A program made the position numbers and the translations under genes. From Basidiobolus meristosporus CBS 931.73 (taxonomy: Eukaryota > Basidiobolomycota > Basidiobolomycetes > Basidiobolales > Basidiobolaceae): a stretch of 64,000 nt of DNA. The stretch covers positions 1 through 64,000 of the forward strand of contig MCFE01000286.1 of NCBI GenBank assembly GCA_002104905.1, given 5' to 3'. The notes under the pieces are model-generated. The model did not search any database. It saw only the letters and a list, made by a program, of their open reading frames with translations, and was not told the DNA's origin. Of this stretch, positions 32,815 to 55,016 are shown one piece after another; within the stretch, counting starts at the first letter, position 1, and the number at the start of each line of letters is the position of its first letter.

Positions 32815-33582
32815 ATGGGTCGTGTGATTCGTGCTCAGAGAAAGGGTCCTGGAGGTATCTTCAAGTCTCATACCAGACTTAGAAAGGGTGCCGCTCAGCT
32901 CCGTCCATTGGACTTTGCTGAGCGCAACGGTTACATTCGCGGTATTGTTAAGGAGATCATCCATGATCCTGGACGTGGTGCCCCTCTTGCTAAGGTCCAA
33001 TTCCGTGACCCTTATAGATATAAGACCCACACTCAAACCTTCATCGCTACTGAGGGAATGTACACTGGTCAATTTGTCTACTGCGGTAAGAAGGCTGCTT
33101 TGACTATTGGTAACGTTCTCCCTCTTTCTGCTATGCCCGAGGGTACCATTATCTGTAACATTGAGGAGTCCGTTGGTGACCGTGGTGCCATTGCTCGTGC
33201 TTCTGGCAACTACGCTACTATCATCTCTCACAACCATGATGATGGCAAGACTAGAGTCAAGCTCCCCTCTGGTTCCAAGAAGGTTATCCAATCCACTTGC
33301 CGTGCTACCATTGGTATCGTTGCCGGTGGTGGTCGTATCGACAAACCTTTGCTCAAGGCTGGCCGTGCCTATCACAAGTACAGAGTCAAGCGTAACTGCT
33401 GGCCTAAGACTCGTGGTGTTGCTATGAACCCTGTTGACCATCCCCACGGTGGTGGTAACCACCAACACATTGGTCATGCCTCCACTGTTGCTCGCGATTC
33501 TTCTGCCGGTCAAAAGGTTGGTCTTATCGCTGCTCGTCGTACCGGTTTGCTCCGTGGTACCAAGAAGATTGCCGACAAATAA
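32815..33582 (+). CDS. RPL2: 60S ribosomal protein uL2 (L8/RPL2)
   Basis: A 255-residue single-exon coding sequence, the normal length for cytosolic uL2. It starts [11 protein letters not shown] and has the conserved [24 protein letters not shown] and [15 protein letters not shown], whose histidine sits at the peptidyl transferase centre. It ends RGTKKIADK. The gene uses a narrow set of C/T-ending codons, fitting high expression. A leader intron sits just upstream. The protein is cytosolic, as it has no organelle presequence. Confidence 0.98.
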   Translation: MGRVIRAQRKGPGGIFKSHTRLRKGAAQLRPLDFAERNGYIRGIVKEIIHDPGRGAPLAKVQFRDPYRYKTHTQTFIATEGMYTGQFVYCGKKAALTIGNVLPLSAMPEGTIICNIEESVGDRGAIARASGNYATIISHNHDDGKTRVKLPSGSKKVIQSTCRATIGIVAGGGRIDKPLLKAGRAYHKYRVKRNCWPKTRGVAMNPVDHPHGGGNHQHIGHASTVARDSSAGQKVGLIAARRTGLLRGTKKIADK

Positions 33583-34070
33583 ATATTTTATTAAAGACGC
33601 CTTTAATTATTTACTATCGAAACCTCATCTTGTTGATATTCGTTTTGATCCAGACGGACTTGGTTAAATGTGGAATTATGCTGATATACATTGTGGTTTT
33701 CTGTTTGTGTTGCTGACGCTGATCTTGCTTGCATTTCATTAGAAATTCGCCATGGCACTCGCCTTTGTATAATCGAATGAATCTGATGTGGAGTAGTTGA
33801 CAACGCAACCACAATAAGCACAATTTGGGTGGGCTATCACTCGGAATAGTTAGCAGTAGTATAAAATTATCTCATTTGACACAAATTATGCATATAATAC
33901 AGGCTGCGTATACTTTATCTCCGGCTGGCTTGATGCTATGAATCTGTTATTTAACCAACGTCACAAATGTGATCCAATCCGGCTATAATGATTGTGGGGG
34001 GTTGATTTCGAATTTGTACAAGAAGGAACGGAAGCATTATCACCAATATTCAATCTTGGGTTCATATATC

Positions 34071-41876
<7,806 letters not shown>

Positions 41877-42229
41877 GTGTTGCTCCCATATAAATATCCT
41901 GCCTCAGAATTATACATATTAAAGTTATCTTGCAACCACTGGTGTCAGTATGAACCAAATGGGGCAGCGTCTTGAATTAGCAATGATTTCATACAAGGCC
42001 CAGTTATTGGAAAACCCTGTATAGAATTTCTCTGCCACCATTTTCAATGGTCAAGAACTACGACAAGCTATGGGTGGCTGTAGCTTAGTTTTTGTCAGTT
42101 GTATCCCATTGATGCGTGTAATTGGATCATTTCGAAGATTTCCTTGTTAGGCTTGACAGAATTTGTCCTGGAGGTGGTTGCAACCAATGAGGATCCTCAT
42201 TCGATACATCATAATGACGGCCTTTTCAA

Positions 42230-42430
42230 GGAACGAATGATCGGCGTTGGTTGTACAAATAGCCAGACTTTTGTTGATGTGTTGGGTTTGTCCAAGGTGG
42301 CTGAGCATTATTGGTAACTTCATTAGAACTGCCCATGAGGCCAACGGTTGGAATATGTTTACCATGAACTACCTGGGTGATTGGGGAAGGGGGAATTTGG
42401 GTAGTTCAGGTGAGGAAAAGGATGTCGAGG
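42230..42430 (+). pseudogene. Arginyl-tRNA synthetase fragment
   Basis: The plus-strand translation near 42310-42400 reads IIGNFIRTAHEANGW, then TMNYLGDWGRG. This is the core of eukaryotic arginyl-tRNA synthetase that follows the HxGH motif (family pattern HAGHLRSTIIGNF...NYLGDWG). Just upstream the expected SPNIAKPFHAGHLRS block is scrambled in frame (VVQIARLLLM...), and no exon for the rest of the enzyme (about 600 residues) is nearby. It lies in the 0.9-kb gap between STT4 and the convergent MAU2 gene. I read it as a small inserted and decayed copy. Confidence 0.65.
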
Positions 42431-42796
42431 CTCGCCTTGGGCTGTATTGTGGTAGTAGAGTAACCCTTGGAAAGAATGTAGAATCCACTGGAACAATGTA
42501 GTTCATTCCCATCATGGATGGGATGACTGATGAAATAAACATGGGATTCCTAATCGTATCGAACATATCCCTTGTCAGAAGCTTGCTTTTTCCACGGTTA
42601 ATGACTGCGAGGGAGGGGCTTTGAAAGTACTGCTTGACAGTTTCCCTCCTTGATATCGCTTACGCGGAGCGGGGATGAATCAACATTTGCGCTTGGTTCG
42701 CCACCACCATATTGGCCATCCTTGGACACATCAAAGTGGGGACGCAGTATGCTTACAATAATAGCTGATATTTTATTTATAACAAATTGGTGCTAG

Positions 42797-45733
42797 TTAG
42801 CTGGGGTTGATTTGGCGCTCCACCTGTTGCCAATGGGCTTGGTTGAGAACATGCTGCTTGTTGGTCTTCTGGTCTAGACCCTGACGATGATAAAGATCTG
42901 TGGAGAAAGGTGGTTAGGTTTGATGGTGGAGGTGGAAGTGAGAGTGAAAGTGGAGGCGGGGCATACCTCTTAAAAGGCCGCCAGCGACTAAACATCCCAT
43001 ATCATTTCGACTATTACGAGAGAGAAGATAGGCCGTAGTGAGCATCTTTTCTGACTGATCGTTTTGTGTATGCTGGAAGAGTGTTCCCAGCAATGATAGA
43101 GTCATGGCCTTCAGCTGAGTATTATACAACGTAGAGGTAAGCTTCAACGTCTCCAGGAGATTTTGTCTGGTAACAAAGGGTGGAGTGGGGTGTTAGAAAC
43201 TTTCTCGCCTTTGCCAAATAATAGAAATAAACCCCTACTTCGCCTTGACTATCTCATGAGTGACAAGGCCTTCGACGGCATGAAAAACTGCTTTGAGCCC
43301 GTCCAATCTTCCTTCTAGGCAATCGGTTCGTATACCGTCAAGCATTGCATTAACCTTCAAAGGCTAAGTTCAGTAAGTGTTGACCAAGAAACGCCAAGTG
43401 TGTTGGATTACCATTTCTCGATTAGAGGCGGATAAGCCTATGTGTATCAAGGCTTGATTCAAACGCACAAGTGCTACTAATTCGCGATTATCAGTACTCT
43501 ACAAAATGGTTAGCGTCAGGTCATTGGGGGGGGGGGATCGCAAGAACACTTTACCCTTGCAGCCGCCTCGTAGAACTCCAGAGCTTCAGCACTTTGGCCT
43601 TGGTATTGGCAGAGCATCCCCCAACTTGAGCAAATCAAGGCAGCGATTTTCTCCCAAAAACCACATGTGTACGACCATGAGATTAGCTCCAAAAGAGTCT
43701 ACAAAGATAAACGATTCCTTCAATTGGTCGCCACGATTAACGCCCACCGAATTAGTGCAGCTTACCTTCGTCGCTTCTTGAAATTCCGATCTAAGCATCA
43801 GTGCATCAGCTAAATGAAGGAGCATGTACCCCTTAACAACGGCACACCATTTCTTATGCTCAATGGCCGCTGGCTGGTTTGGACAACCTGAAGATGGAGC
43901 CAAGTTATGCACAATGTTCGATTAGAAAAAGATAAAGCATCGTGGTCATACCTATGAATGTATTGAACTGGACTAAGCACACCAATGCAAAAGGAATACG
44001 AAGGTTAGTTTGACATAGTAGGTTGATTCGAAGGTATCAAAAGATTACGGACGGTCAATGTTCTTCAGCCCTTCGGTCAGGAACGTTTTCGCTTTCAGAT
44101 TGGTGTTGTCCGATTTGTTGCACATCCCCGAGATCAAATACGCCAAGCTGTAGAGTTGATTCTTGGTTAGCCACCCAGCTGTCATAACGGAGAACGTCTC
44201 GTAGTGCCCCTGGGAATAGTTGTTTACAAGTGTGGACGACCGGATGGGTATCTAATCTTGCACAACTGACGTCAGAATGAGGCTGCGAATATCATTGAAC
44301 ATATGCAGGAACAACCTTAATGAACCCTTGTATATCCTGAAGCTCGGTCATCGACGGAGTCTCTAAAAGAGAGTACATCTCTGTCGTATACTGCATAGCC
44401 GTCTTGATATTCCCCGTGTGAGTGGTGTAGATTATTAAGATCATATAGTAGCAAAGATGGAGATTTCTATTCTGTACAATTGGTCTTCCTTGGCTCATCA
44501 TGCTGCTCTCCCCCGGCTGAGGAAATAGTCCAGAGACCTGCGACAGACCCTCATTCACGATATGATACTGCTGAAATGAGAGAGCGTACTGGCACTTGGT
44601 CAATAGAATACATGCCTGTGTTGGAACTCGTTAGCAGTTGGATCCCGCTACGGCCGAATGAAATAGACCTCTCACCTTCATGTCTGGCTCCTGACGTCTC
44701 TCAGCGAACTGCAATGCCTCGCTGAGTGTACTAAGACAGCGCCCGAAATCATGATCAATATAATACAACTTGGCACGAAGTAGCAGAAAGTGATATATCC
44801 AAACCGGTAGGTTCAACCTGCGCAAATGGAGTAAAACTCAGAGTCGGTGAAGTGATGACAGGTACTACGCATAGCTTACTCTCCAGCTTCAATTATGGAA
44901 TTCTTGAGAACGTTTTGTGCAATCTTGAAATTGCGGGTACGTTCCAAAATCTGGCACTGCAAGTCGATCATCTGAAATTTCAGCTCCGAATATCCCTCAA
45001 GCTATGAAAGTGCATGTTAGTCGACGATGTGGAACTTAGGTGCCAGTAGAAAACGCGCTCCACGAACCTTCTGTGCGAGTAGAATCTATATTTATCAAAA
45101 ATATACTGTGAGTGGTCAACGAAAAGGTGGAAAGTAACGTCGACTACGAACCGCCTTCTGCAAGTGCTCCTCGGCTTCGACCACGTTTTCAGTATACTGG
45201 AAGAGTATTTGTGACAGACGAAAACGTGTCTTGGTTTCAATCTTGGGCATTACTGTGACTCGAGAAGGTGTAGTGGGTGTTCTAGGGGCTTGGGGTCCTG
45301 AACCACGCATGGGGGTGTTGAAACGCATAGGGGAGGGCGAATTTCCTCCAGGAAACAGATTCGTACCCCTTCCCGATCTTAGTACGGCCTCAAGACAGTA
45401 CACTGCTGACTTGATGTCACGTTGATGTTCGATCCATTTCTGTTGCGTTGGCTGGGCAACTAAAGTCGAGGCTAATTGGCACGCGTGAGCAAGATAGTGC
45501 TCGGCCAAGGCCCAAAGAATCTTGTGCTGTGTGTTTCCTTGTGAGGGGGTCTGGGGCTCGATTTGGGTTAGCGAAGAACGGAATGGGGTACTATATATAT
45601 TCCCGGGAGATTGGGTCAAGTCTTGATAGTATCCACGTCCTGATTGCGGCTCCTGTTGCTGATATCCACCAGTACGGTTTTGCACCGGTGTAGTTGGCTG
45701 CTTGGGTATTCCTTGCCCTGGATATTGATACAT
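42797..45733 (-). CDS. MAU2: Cohesin loader subunit MAU2/SCC4
   Basis: A TPR protein that pairs with SCC2/NIPBL to load cohesin on chromatin. About a dozen exons; the first runs from 45733 to about 45151. The N-terminal 80 residues are rich in Q, P, G and T, an extension beyond the family core. The core then matches: HKILWALAEHYLAHACQLAS, IKSAVYCLEAVL, TRFRLSQILFQYTENVVEA, and farther on LPVWIYHFLLLRAKLYY and LCYYMILIIYTTHTGN. The last TPR exons encode TRQNLLETLKLTSTLYNTQL and TQNDQSEKMLTTAYLLSRN. Splicing at 42966 joins GGLLR to DLYHRQ, like SALLRDL in animals, and places the stop at 42797. I did not fix every internal exon boundary. Confidence 0.85.
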
Positions 45734-46289
45734 AATCGAGAACTTTACGGGAAAACCGAGAATTATCGAGGAAAGTTAAGGACAACGGTATTCGTAACTC
45801 TGGAGAAACACGAGAAATATTATGTATTATATGGTTTATGCGTAGAAGCTTCTTTGTATCCCTTGGTTCTGTAACCTCTAGATTAATGTTCGACCTTGGG
45901 TATTTGCGCTTGACTCTATATGATAAACCTAATACTCTCCGTGATGCGCTGTGTTGTGTTGTGATATGAATAACTAAAATAAATCTCGAATTCACAACAA
46001 TAGGATCGTGGGAGTGGCCCCCTTCCTTCACCCCTTTATCCGCAAAAGCATCACAATCCTCTGAATCAATGCTAATTAATTGTGATCAACAGTGGATTGC
46101 GGCGCTTTATTCGATTAATCAAGAGGAAGTACACAGATTCGCTGCAGTTGACAGGATAGTCATGACATCTCATAAAATAAAGCATACTGGCATACAAAGA
46201 GCATTTCAATAGTGCTCATCAAAATTGAGAACAAACAGGGAGTAAAGAAATAAATATTCATCTAAGCATGATATACTACGGACGTCGCA

Positions 46290-46945
46290 TCATCCCAATC
46301 CTCCCCAAACGCCTCGAATCCGTCTAGCAAGCTGGATATCCCTCTGCATCAGTGTAACACGCTTGGCATGGATTGCACATAGGTTACTGTGAAATGCATA
46401 TTAGTTGATGGGTTCATGAGTCCGTAGATAATGGATACCTACGCGTCCTCGAACAGGTGAACCAGGAAGGCCTCGGTGGCTTCTTGCAGCGCCATGATGG
46501 CATGGCTCTGCCAGCGCAGACCTACTTGTTCTTGGCTAAATTCGCCCAACACATATTCTGCAGCTATCTCTCTGACCTGTTGTCGGTGTGAATTACTGCA
46601 GGTTCAAAGAGGAAAGAGTCCTGACGTACCAATCGAGCAAAAGGGAGTTTTCGAAGGAGGAGGTCCGTGGTCTTCTGATAATGGCGTATCTCACGAAGTG
46701 CAACTGTTCCAGGGCGGTATCTTCTGGTCTTGGTGGTACCGGGGGTTCTTGTACCTGAAGGCTTGGTTAGCCACCGAAGATGAACAAGCAAAGGAGGTGG
46801 AGATACTTTTGGCTGGGGTACGCTTGGTCTTTGGGGTGGTTTTTATGCTTGTTCTGGGTGAAGTCCTTTGAATCGGTTTGGGCACAGTTTTCTTGGAGGA
46901 TTTGGCGGCCAGGTTGGACTTCTGGTTGTGCTTGGTTCTTGTCAT
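46290..46945 (-). CDS. CSE4: Centromeric histone H3 variant CENP-A/CSE4
   Basis: Four exons (46945-46807, 46754-46630, 46576-46443, 46386-46290) give 164 residues. A basic, unique N-terminal tail ([19 protein letters not shown]) is followed by a complete H3 fold: [36 protein letters not shown], then [20 protein letters not shown] and LCAIHAKRV. Three features mark CENP-A rather than canonical H3. Loop 1 is long ([18 protein letters not shown]). A Trp sits where H3 has Phe in LRFQS. The C-terminus is hydrophobic and extended, [11 protein letters not shown] instead of RRIRGERA. The first intron (53 nt) restores the frame from KRTPAKS to TRTPGT. It marks centromere chromatin and implies a CENP-A-type kinetochore. 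Confidence 0.95.
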
Positions 46946-47824
46946 TGCACCGAAATAGGTTTGCTGCAGGGCCTATTCACGAAGGAACGAAAATGATATA
47001 CTGTTTAAGAAGTTACGCGACAAATGGAGGATGTACGTCTGGGGTAGAAGGGCAGTCCACTGAGAATAAAATTAAGTAAATTCATGATACATCAGTCCAG
47101 AGACCCTTTTAAATTATCCTGCTATGTTAACTCGATCATGATTGGCCAGATTAGGAAATTAACAAATGTAATATGTTTAAAAGTAGAATCACCCATTGTG
47201 AAGGCCAGTATTTCAATTCATTGTCCAGACAGCAGTGCTGACTTCAGTTCAATCAAACAATGGGTGTCTACACACACTACGTCTATTAATACGCCCAAGA
47301 ACCCAAACGCTTGAACCAATTATAAGGGTGGCTTTGGTGTTTTCATGCCATCTTGCTATTCTGGCTGGCTATGGTAACATATGAGTGTTCCAACAGTGCA
47401 CTGAATTTGATTGTAAATGGGGGGGCGTTATCGATGGGTTTGAAGCCATTTCACAGCTTTGCACTTACACAAGCCAACGTCTAGCTACGGTTTACGGCTT
47501 GGTAAGACACCTTGAGCTGTGACATCTAGATTAACCGGCTCCTCATGGCTATATTGGCTCAACGAAGAACGCAGCGCCACTTTCTGGACAGCGAAAATAA
47601 CGATGGACGTCACATAAGTCATCCGTTGGGTTAAATGGGTTTTGGACTAAAGTTTTATGTAACATAGTGCATTCGATATAGTGCCAATAACTCGCAGCTG
47701 AGACTCAAAAACATACAACCAGGGGGACTGGAAAAGATTGAGCGATTCTCGAATGATGGGTGGCATTCGAATAATATACAAACGTTGCCAAAAATAGAAG
47801 CGGAGGTATGTGCGGGCTTTCAGC
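46946..47824. other. Intergenic between PCMT and CENP-A genes
   Basis: About 0.9 kb with no exon I can support. It should hold the CENP-A promoter and the 3' end of the methyltransferase gene. Confidence 0.5.
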
Positions 47825-49148
47825 TCACCAATTGCCGCGTTGTTTCTCCGCATCAGTCAACGGGACGTACTGGATTAGATCGATGTTAGCTCTTCACATC
47901 AGCTTTTAAGGTTCGAGACAGTCCTGACCATAACTCCCATCAACTCTTCCTCTTTGATTTCTCCGTTCTCGTCCTTGTCAATCTGATAGATAGACTGCGA
48001 GTGTAATTCACTACCTACCGGTATAAACATGCTACCAGTATGGCTCGATATCAGTATTTCGTGTGGTAAATTGGCACTTTCTAGCTTCCAAAAGACTTAC
48101 CGCCCAGGGCTTTTCAGTTGGTTGATGAGCTTAAAACGCAATACGATGGTTAGAAAAGAATGTTTTGAGCTTCTTCAAGTAAAATAATGTTTACTCACTG
48201 CCATTGGCGTTTTCACCGCCGCTGCCCCAACATGGCTGGCATTGAAGTTGCGGTTAGTGCCAGCAAATGTGCTGTATCCAACGTGCAAGTGCTTACATGC
48301 AATCATAGGGCCCGTTTTCTGGATGGCCTTTACGACCATCGCCGGTGACAAATTGAACTCTCCCCGATTCAAGAAACTCAGGATGATCAGCCTTTACATT
48401 GTTGGTTGATAAATCCACCAGCTCAGAAATGTGCTCGATGCCAACCACCTGGCCATTCTCGCCAACCTATATAAGCATGTCATACGCTGTAAACTACTAC
48501 TTCCATGGTGAATATGATCTAGTTAGGATGGTACCATGCTAGCCATACAGCTTGTCAGATAACCTGATCCACTGCCAACATCAAGAGCTTATGAATCCAA
48601 GCGTTATTTCTCTCGGGTCTCAACAATCAACTGGAACTCCGCTGAATACTAACCCTTCATTCCCGGTTTTAAATATCCTTTGAGATATTCCAAGGCATAG
48701 GCGTGCATATGGCTTGTGACAAACCACATTAGCCGTTGGCTAAGTAAAGTTAGGTGCAAAAGGCACTTACGGTGCAGAAATCGTAGCCCCATAGCCTATT
48801 GTCTGAGGAGAATCATCATACGGTTTAATGGGAGCATAGTGCTTACGATCAACTAAAGACATTGCACGATAGACTTCGGTTGATTGGATGATTCCGGAGG
48901 CTGAACAAGGATTCTCGCGGTGTTACTGGTTGTGGGCTTGTTGTGAACGCAGCAACGTTAAAAACAACATACCTTTAAGGTTGTTGATAAGCCCAATATT
49001 GGTATTTGCTTCTCGTCGCAAAGATCAAAAAGAAACTGGGTTAGAATTCAGAGAGATTATGTGAAAGTAACATTACTAAATGACCATCCATAAGAAAGGC
49101 CAGACATATGTATATGTTGAAGTATATACCGGAGCACCTCCAAGCCAT
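47825..49148 (-). CDS. Protein-L-isoaspartate O-methyltransferase
   Basis: Repairs isoaspartyl residues in aged proteins using S-adenosylmethionine. About ten exons; the first (49148-49130) codes MAWRCS and the second (49008-48973) [11 protein letters not shown]. Later exons give [19 protein letters not shown], the SAM motif [10 protein letters not shown], then [27 protein letters not shown] and [13 protein letters not shown]. The last exon supplies [14 protein letters not shown]; reading on without splicing at 47930 would lose it. The order and length (about 230 residues) match the eukaryotic PCMT family. The stretch [13 protein letters not shown] looks like an EF-hand loop but aligns with the family's normal DKxxDGxI segment, so I do not call calcium binding. 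Confidence 0.9.
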
Positions 49149-49949
49149 GTCGGTATGTAAAGTTTTGCTTAACAGTAAGATGGATAATGTGGCTTTGTTC
49201 CGGGAGGGTCTATTCAATACAAAGTTTTGAATTGTATTTGCAAAACTCTCACGTGATACCACCAACAGATCGTGGATTAAATATGCGTATGAAATAGAGT
49301 TAAAGTTTGAGGGTTCCTGTCGATAGCGAGGTTAAGTATCCTGGTATACTTGCTACGTCTCGAAATAGGTCGTTAAGGGTAAACTGAAAGCTGTAGCCAA
49401 CACTCTTTCGCATGAACAGAATTCCATTACGTAACCGTATCATCGTTTACTAGTAGTAAGAGTTGCCATGATTCGACCTCCATGATAAGTGCACTTCGTG
49501 ACAACCACTAGTAGGTTTGCTACTTGGTTTATCTGCTTGTAAGCGGCTACCAAAAGAGTGGATCGAGTGCCTGGCCCAGGTAAAAGCCCTTGTATCTAAT
49601 GCACATCTACAAAAGCTGAGATAGGCATCTAGTTGGGATATGGAACATGACATTGATGGCGGTAAGAATGGAGATTAAGTATCTAACATTGGCCAAATTG
49701 GTGATATCCAACGTAATTTACTGTCCGAATCGGTTTGTTCTCCAGCATTGATGGAGTTGGTTCAATCGCATTTCTGCATTTAGTAAGCTCCTGCTGACAT
49801 ATCTTCCCACTATCCTGTTTATTGGTGGATTTTTTCCAAGTGAGACCTCGATATAACTCGTCATTTTGGCTCGATTGCTGGATATTAATTTTGGTTGCAC
49901 CTCAGGAGAGCTTCTACTCAAAGAAAGCCTGTCAAATTCACATTTGAAT
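49149..49949. other. Divergent promoter region, two small unassigned ORFs
   Basis: Lies between the methyltransferase (-) and MAP kinase (+) starts. Minus-strand ORFs at 49653-49450 and 49921-49718 (67 codons each) look partly protein-like, but no single splice pattern joins them in frame and neither matches a known family. They may be a small gene or chance. Confidence 0.35.
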
Positions 49950-51721
<1,772 letters not shown>

Positions 51722-52816
51722 TCGCGTTCCATCCTCTCAACATTCATGCTAAATTAGACGGATGCTGAGCATTTTGGTTAAAGGGAACTCTAGCCCTCCA
51801 TCACCTTCGTCCATCCTTTCAACTTAAATAATCCCGTCGCTGCAATCTGAGTTTCTTCACGTTTCCAAAAGCATCATTAAACAAGAGAAGTATCAAGTAG
51901 CTTCAGAGTGTATTATGCGTACGTTGTGATCACAAGGGTTTATCCCACGCTTTGAATATAGTAAATTCAAGGCCAGAAACCTGATTGCTTGGAGGTTTAG
52001 AAGTGAGGATGTTTTGAGAACAGGGGCATTAATCAGAAATTTTCCTCATTGTTTGAGAGACAAAGAGATGATAAGCCGAAAGACAACAATGCGAGCGACC
52101 TCAGATAAAACCATGTTGGCATCGATTCTTTCGTTTGGGTCTTTTCATGGATTCAGATTGAGTTTATTGCTGACCTTCCGGACAACACTTAATGTACATT
52201 ATTGAAGTATCGACGGAGTTCCCACGTAAACGCATCAGCCATCCCTTTGCGGGCCTCTAGTGTCTTTTTGTCTGGAAACAGGTCTGCCTATTCTTCAGCT
52301 GTCAAGCAGGTGAGAGTTTGCACAGCTATACCGAGTGTTGTCAGCATCGGCGGAGAGTTTTTTGATGGTGGATGTACACCGGCTGCCTTCATGTTTGGGA
52401 CAACTACATCGAGTCGGTAAAGTCGCGGCAACACACAAAGTCACAACGCATCAAGGTATTCCGCCTTGGTCATGCTTGCCCAGAGCACGCACAGACCCCT
52501 TGGTTGCCTCCAACGTTGCTAGACATCAAGTATAACAAATAGCCAAACAAATCTCTGATCAACTACGGATGTGATAAATCAGCATTACATCAAGTGTGGA
52601 TAAGTTAAATTCATCCAGATACTCGTACTCGAATGGCTAAATATTGAATGCACTGAAATAATTGATTGATGGAGCGTTTTCCACCAATCCTTTCCCCCTT
52701 TTTTAGGGTAGGAAAGAATCCAATGACTCGAGAGAATCATCAGTAGGTGAGATAGTTCACGTACACCACTAAGAGGAATAAGCTAACTCTTGGTGACCCA
52801 TTGAAAACGCGTTATC
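51722..52816. other. Intergenic between MAP kinase and TAF12
   Basis: About 1.1 kb. Short ORFs near 52014-52535 have no family resemblance. I see no RNA gene or repeat here. Confidence 0.45.
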
Positions 52817-54782
52817 ATGTCCTCTGGCAATCCTACAGATCAATCTAATAACCCAGCACAGAACACAGCACAAAATACCAGCCCACAGATCTCTAATTCA
52901 CAGACTGGTTCGGAGGCCCAATCTATATCTGCTCGAACACCACAGAATTTAGCTGCCACCATGTCCCAACAGTCACCACAATCCAACAATCCTCTTGCTA
53001 GACCAAACCAAAAACAACTCCCTCCACAGAATATCAGTAATCCTTCTCTTGGGCAAGGAGGGAGCTCCACTCCCTCGCTGACTTCGCTCCAACAAAACCT
53101 CTCGATGAATCCACAACTGTCCAATCTGGTCCAGCAAGTTTTGGCTCAAAACGCAAAAGGTCTACAAAGCGCCCCGCCCATTCAACCGCGTACCCTACAG
53201 CAGCAACCAACCTTCTCCCAAAAACTAGCCTCACAGTTGGGCCAACCAACCAACCAATATCTAGCACAACAAGCCCTGGCTGCAGCTCAGAATAAAAACA
53301 AACGGGGGCCGAAGCCCAAACCCAAGGGCCCGGTAAGTCTGCCTGCACGGAATTTGTCTGCACTCAATGGACAGCAGCAAGCATCATTGCTCCAGGCCGC
53401 CAGCGCAGCAGCAGCAGCGCAAAAGCAACAGCTTAGCCAACTATCACAAACCAAAACGAACCCGGGCATTCCGGGAACCACGATGAGGCCAGGGGCGCTC
53501 AACACTGCTAGGGTGGCGCCGAATACTGGGGCAGCCAACAGACCTGGAGTGTCACCGCTGCTGCGTTCCGTCTCTAATCCAGCGATCGTAGAGAAGTTAC
53601 GGAAAAACATCCTGATCATCAGGCAAGCGTTACAAAGAACTGACTTGACCCCAGAGGAAAGGGAAACATACGAAAAAGAACAAGCCAACAGTACCAGGTG
53701 CATCGCACTGTATGAAAGTCTGACGCCTAGGGCCGCCGCAGCAAGCGCTAATGCCGAAGGTAAGTGATGATCATCTGATTGGTGAAGTGATGCAGGGTAA
53801 TTGGGTGGTGATGGTCCCGTTGGTTCTGTTTGAGGACCGTTGGCAGCCTATGTTCAGGACCCAGCTGAGATGCCATATATTTAACTGACACGGGTTTGCT
53901 TGGGTATTTAGGCGGCACAAGCACGGCCAACGCCAATGGAGCATCCGGCCTGGCCCAGTCCATCAAGCCAGTCACACCCACCGCGCAGCGGAGCATCTCA
54001 GCACAGTCACCGCAGCTAACGGTCACGCTAAAATCCAGCCCAAGTGTGCCAGTGACACCGGGGAGCAACGTGGTCAGTAGCCTAGGCGGACAAACACAGA
54101 CCATGCCGATCAACGCGATGGCCAAAGCCGTCACTCCGGTGCCAAAGCCCATCGCGCCTACGGCTACGCCCACGCAATATTCGAACGGCTTGAGCCTGCC
54201 CGGCACACCAACGTCGCTTAGACCCACCCCACTGGACATCGAAAATAACGGCCAACTGCTGTCGAAGCGCAAGATCCAGGAGTTGGTAGGCCAGATCGAT
54301 CCCAACGAAAGACTGGAGTCGGAAGTTGAAGATGTACGTATTGGAGTAGAATGCAACTAGATGGACTCGTCTAACTTGTCAATTCAGATTCTCCTGGAAG
54401 TCGCGGATGAATTCATCGAGTCAGTCACGAACTTCGCTTGTCGCCTGGCGAAGCACCGGAAATCCAATACACTGGAGGTGAAGGATCTGCAGCTCCACCT
54501 TGGTAAGTAAGCATGCAGCGTGCCGACCATAGCCCTTCCACCATACTCACCGCCGTTTTCATGGCTGCAGAGCGTAACTGGAACATCCGTATACCAGGAT
54601 TTGCCAGCGACGAGATCCGTTCACTGAGAAAGCCAAACATCCCCACCTCACACCAGCAAAAGACGAATGCTATCAATACTGCCAAGGCTCAGGCAGCGCT
54701 CGGCATCGTCCCGGCGGGACAAAATACCAACCCCCCTGCAACGAGTGCTGCTGGGAATTCGCAGAGTGTCAAGAAGGAGTAA
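52817..54782 (+). CDS. TAF12: TFIID/SAGA subunit TAF12
   Basis: Four exons (52817-53759, 53912-54333, 54388-54502, 54571-54782) give 563 residues. A long Gln/Ser/Pro/Asn-rich N-terminal region contains one helical block ([18 protein letters not shown]). The histone fold starts [16 protein letters not shown] and runs across two splice sites: [20 protein letters not shown], then [18 protein letters not shown] and [19 protein letters not shown]. All joins keep phase. TAF12 is the H2B-like partner of TAF4 in TFIID and of ADA1 in SAGA. It lies directly upstream of SGF29, another SAGA subunit, on the same strand. Confidence 0.95.
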
Positions 54783-55016
54783 AGCCTGTTCCAGTCCGGC
54801 GCATTCTGGGATCCCTCAATGCCAATCCAATCCAAGTGCATATATGTCTGTATGATGCAAATGTGCCCACCCGTTCCGTTCCAACATAGAAGTGAATCTT
54901 TTTAATTAATCAATGAAGTTGCTTCCCCCTATTCCCCCTCATCGTCTTTTCCTTGTAATAAAGTGAATGCGTCGAATAGATTGCGCAAAGTACTCCTGCA
55001 GTTGTCATGGTTGGCG

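Noticed and set aside
47930-47990. EF-hand-like loop [13 protein letters not shown] in the isoaspartate methyltransferase
   Set aside because: It aligns with the family's usual DKxxDGxI segment near the C-terminus. A single loop without the flanking helix pair is not evidence for calcium binding.
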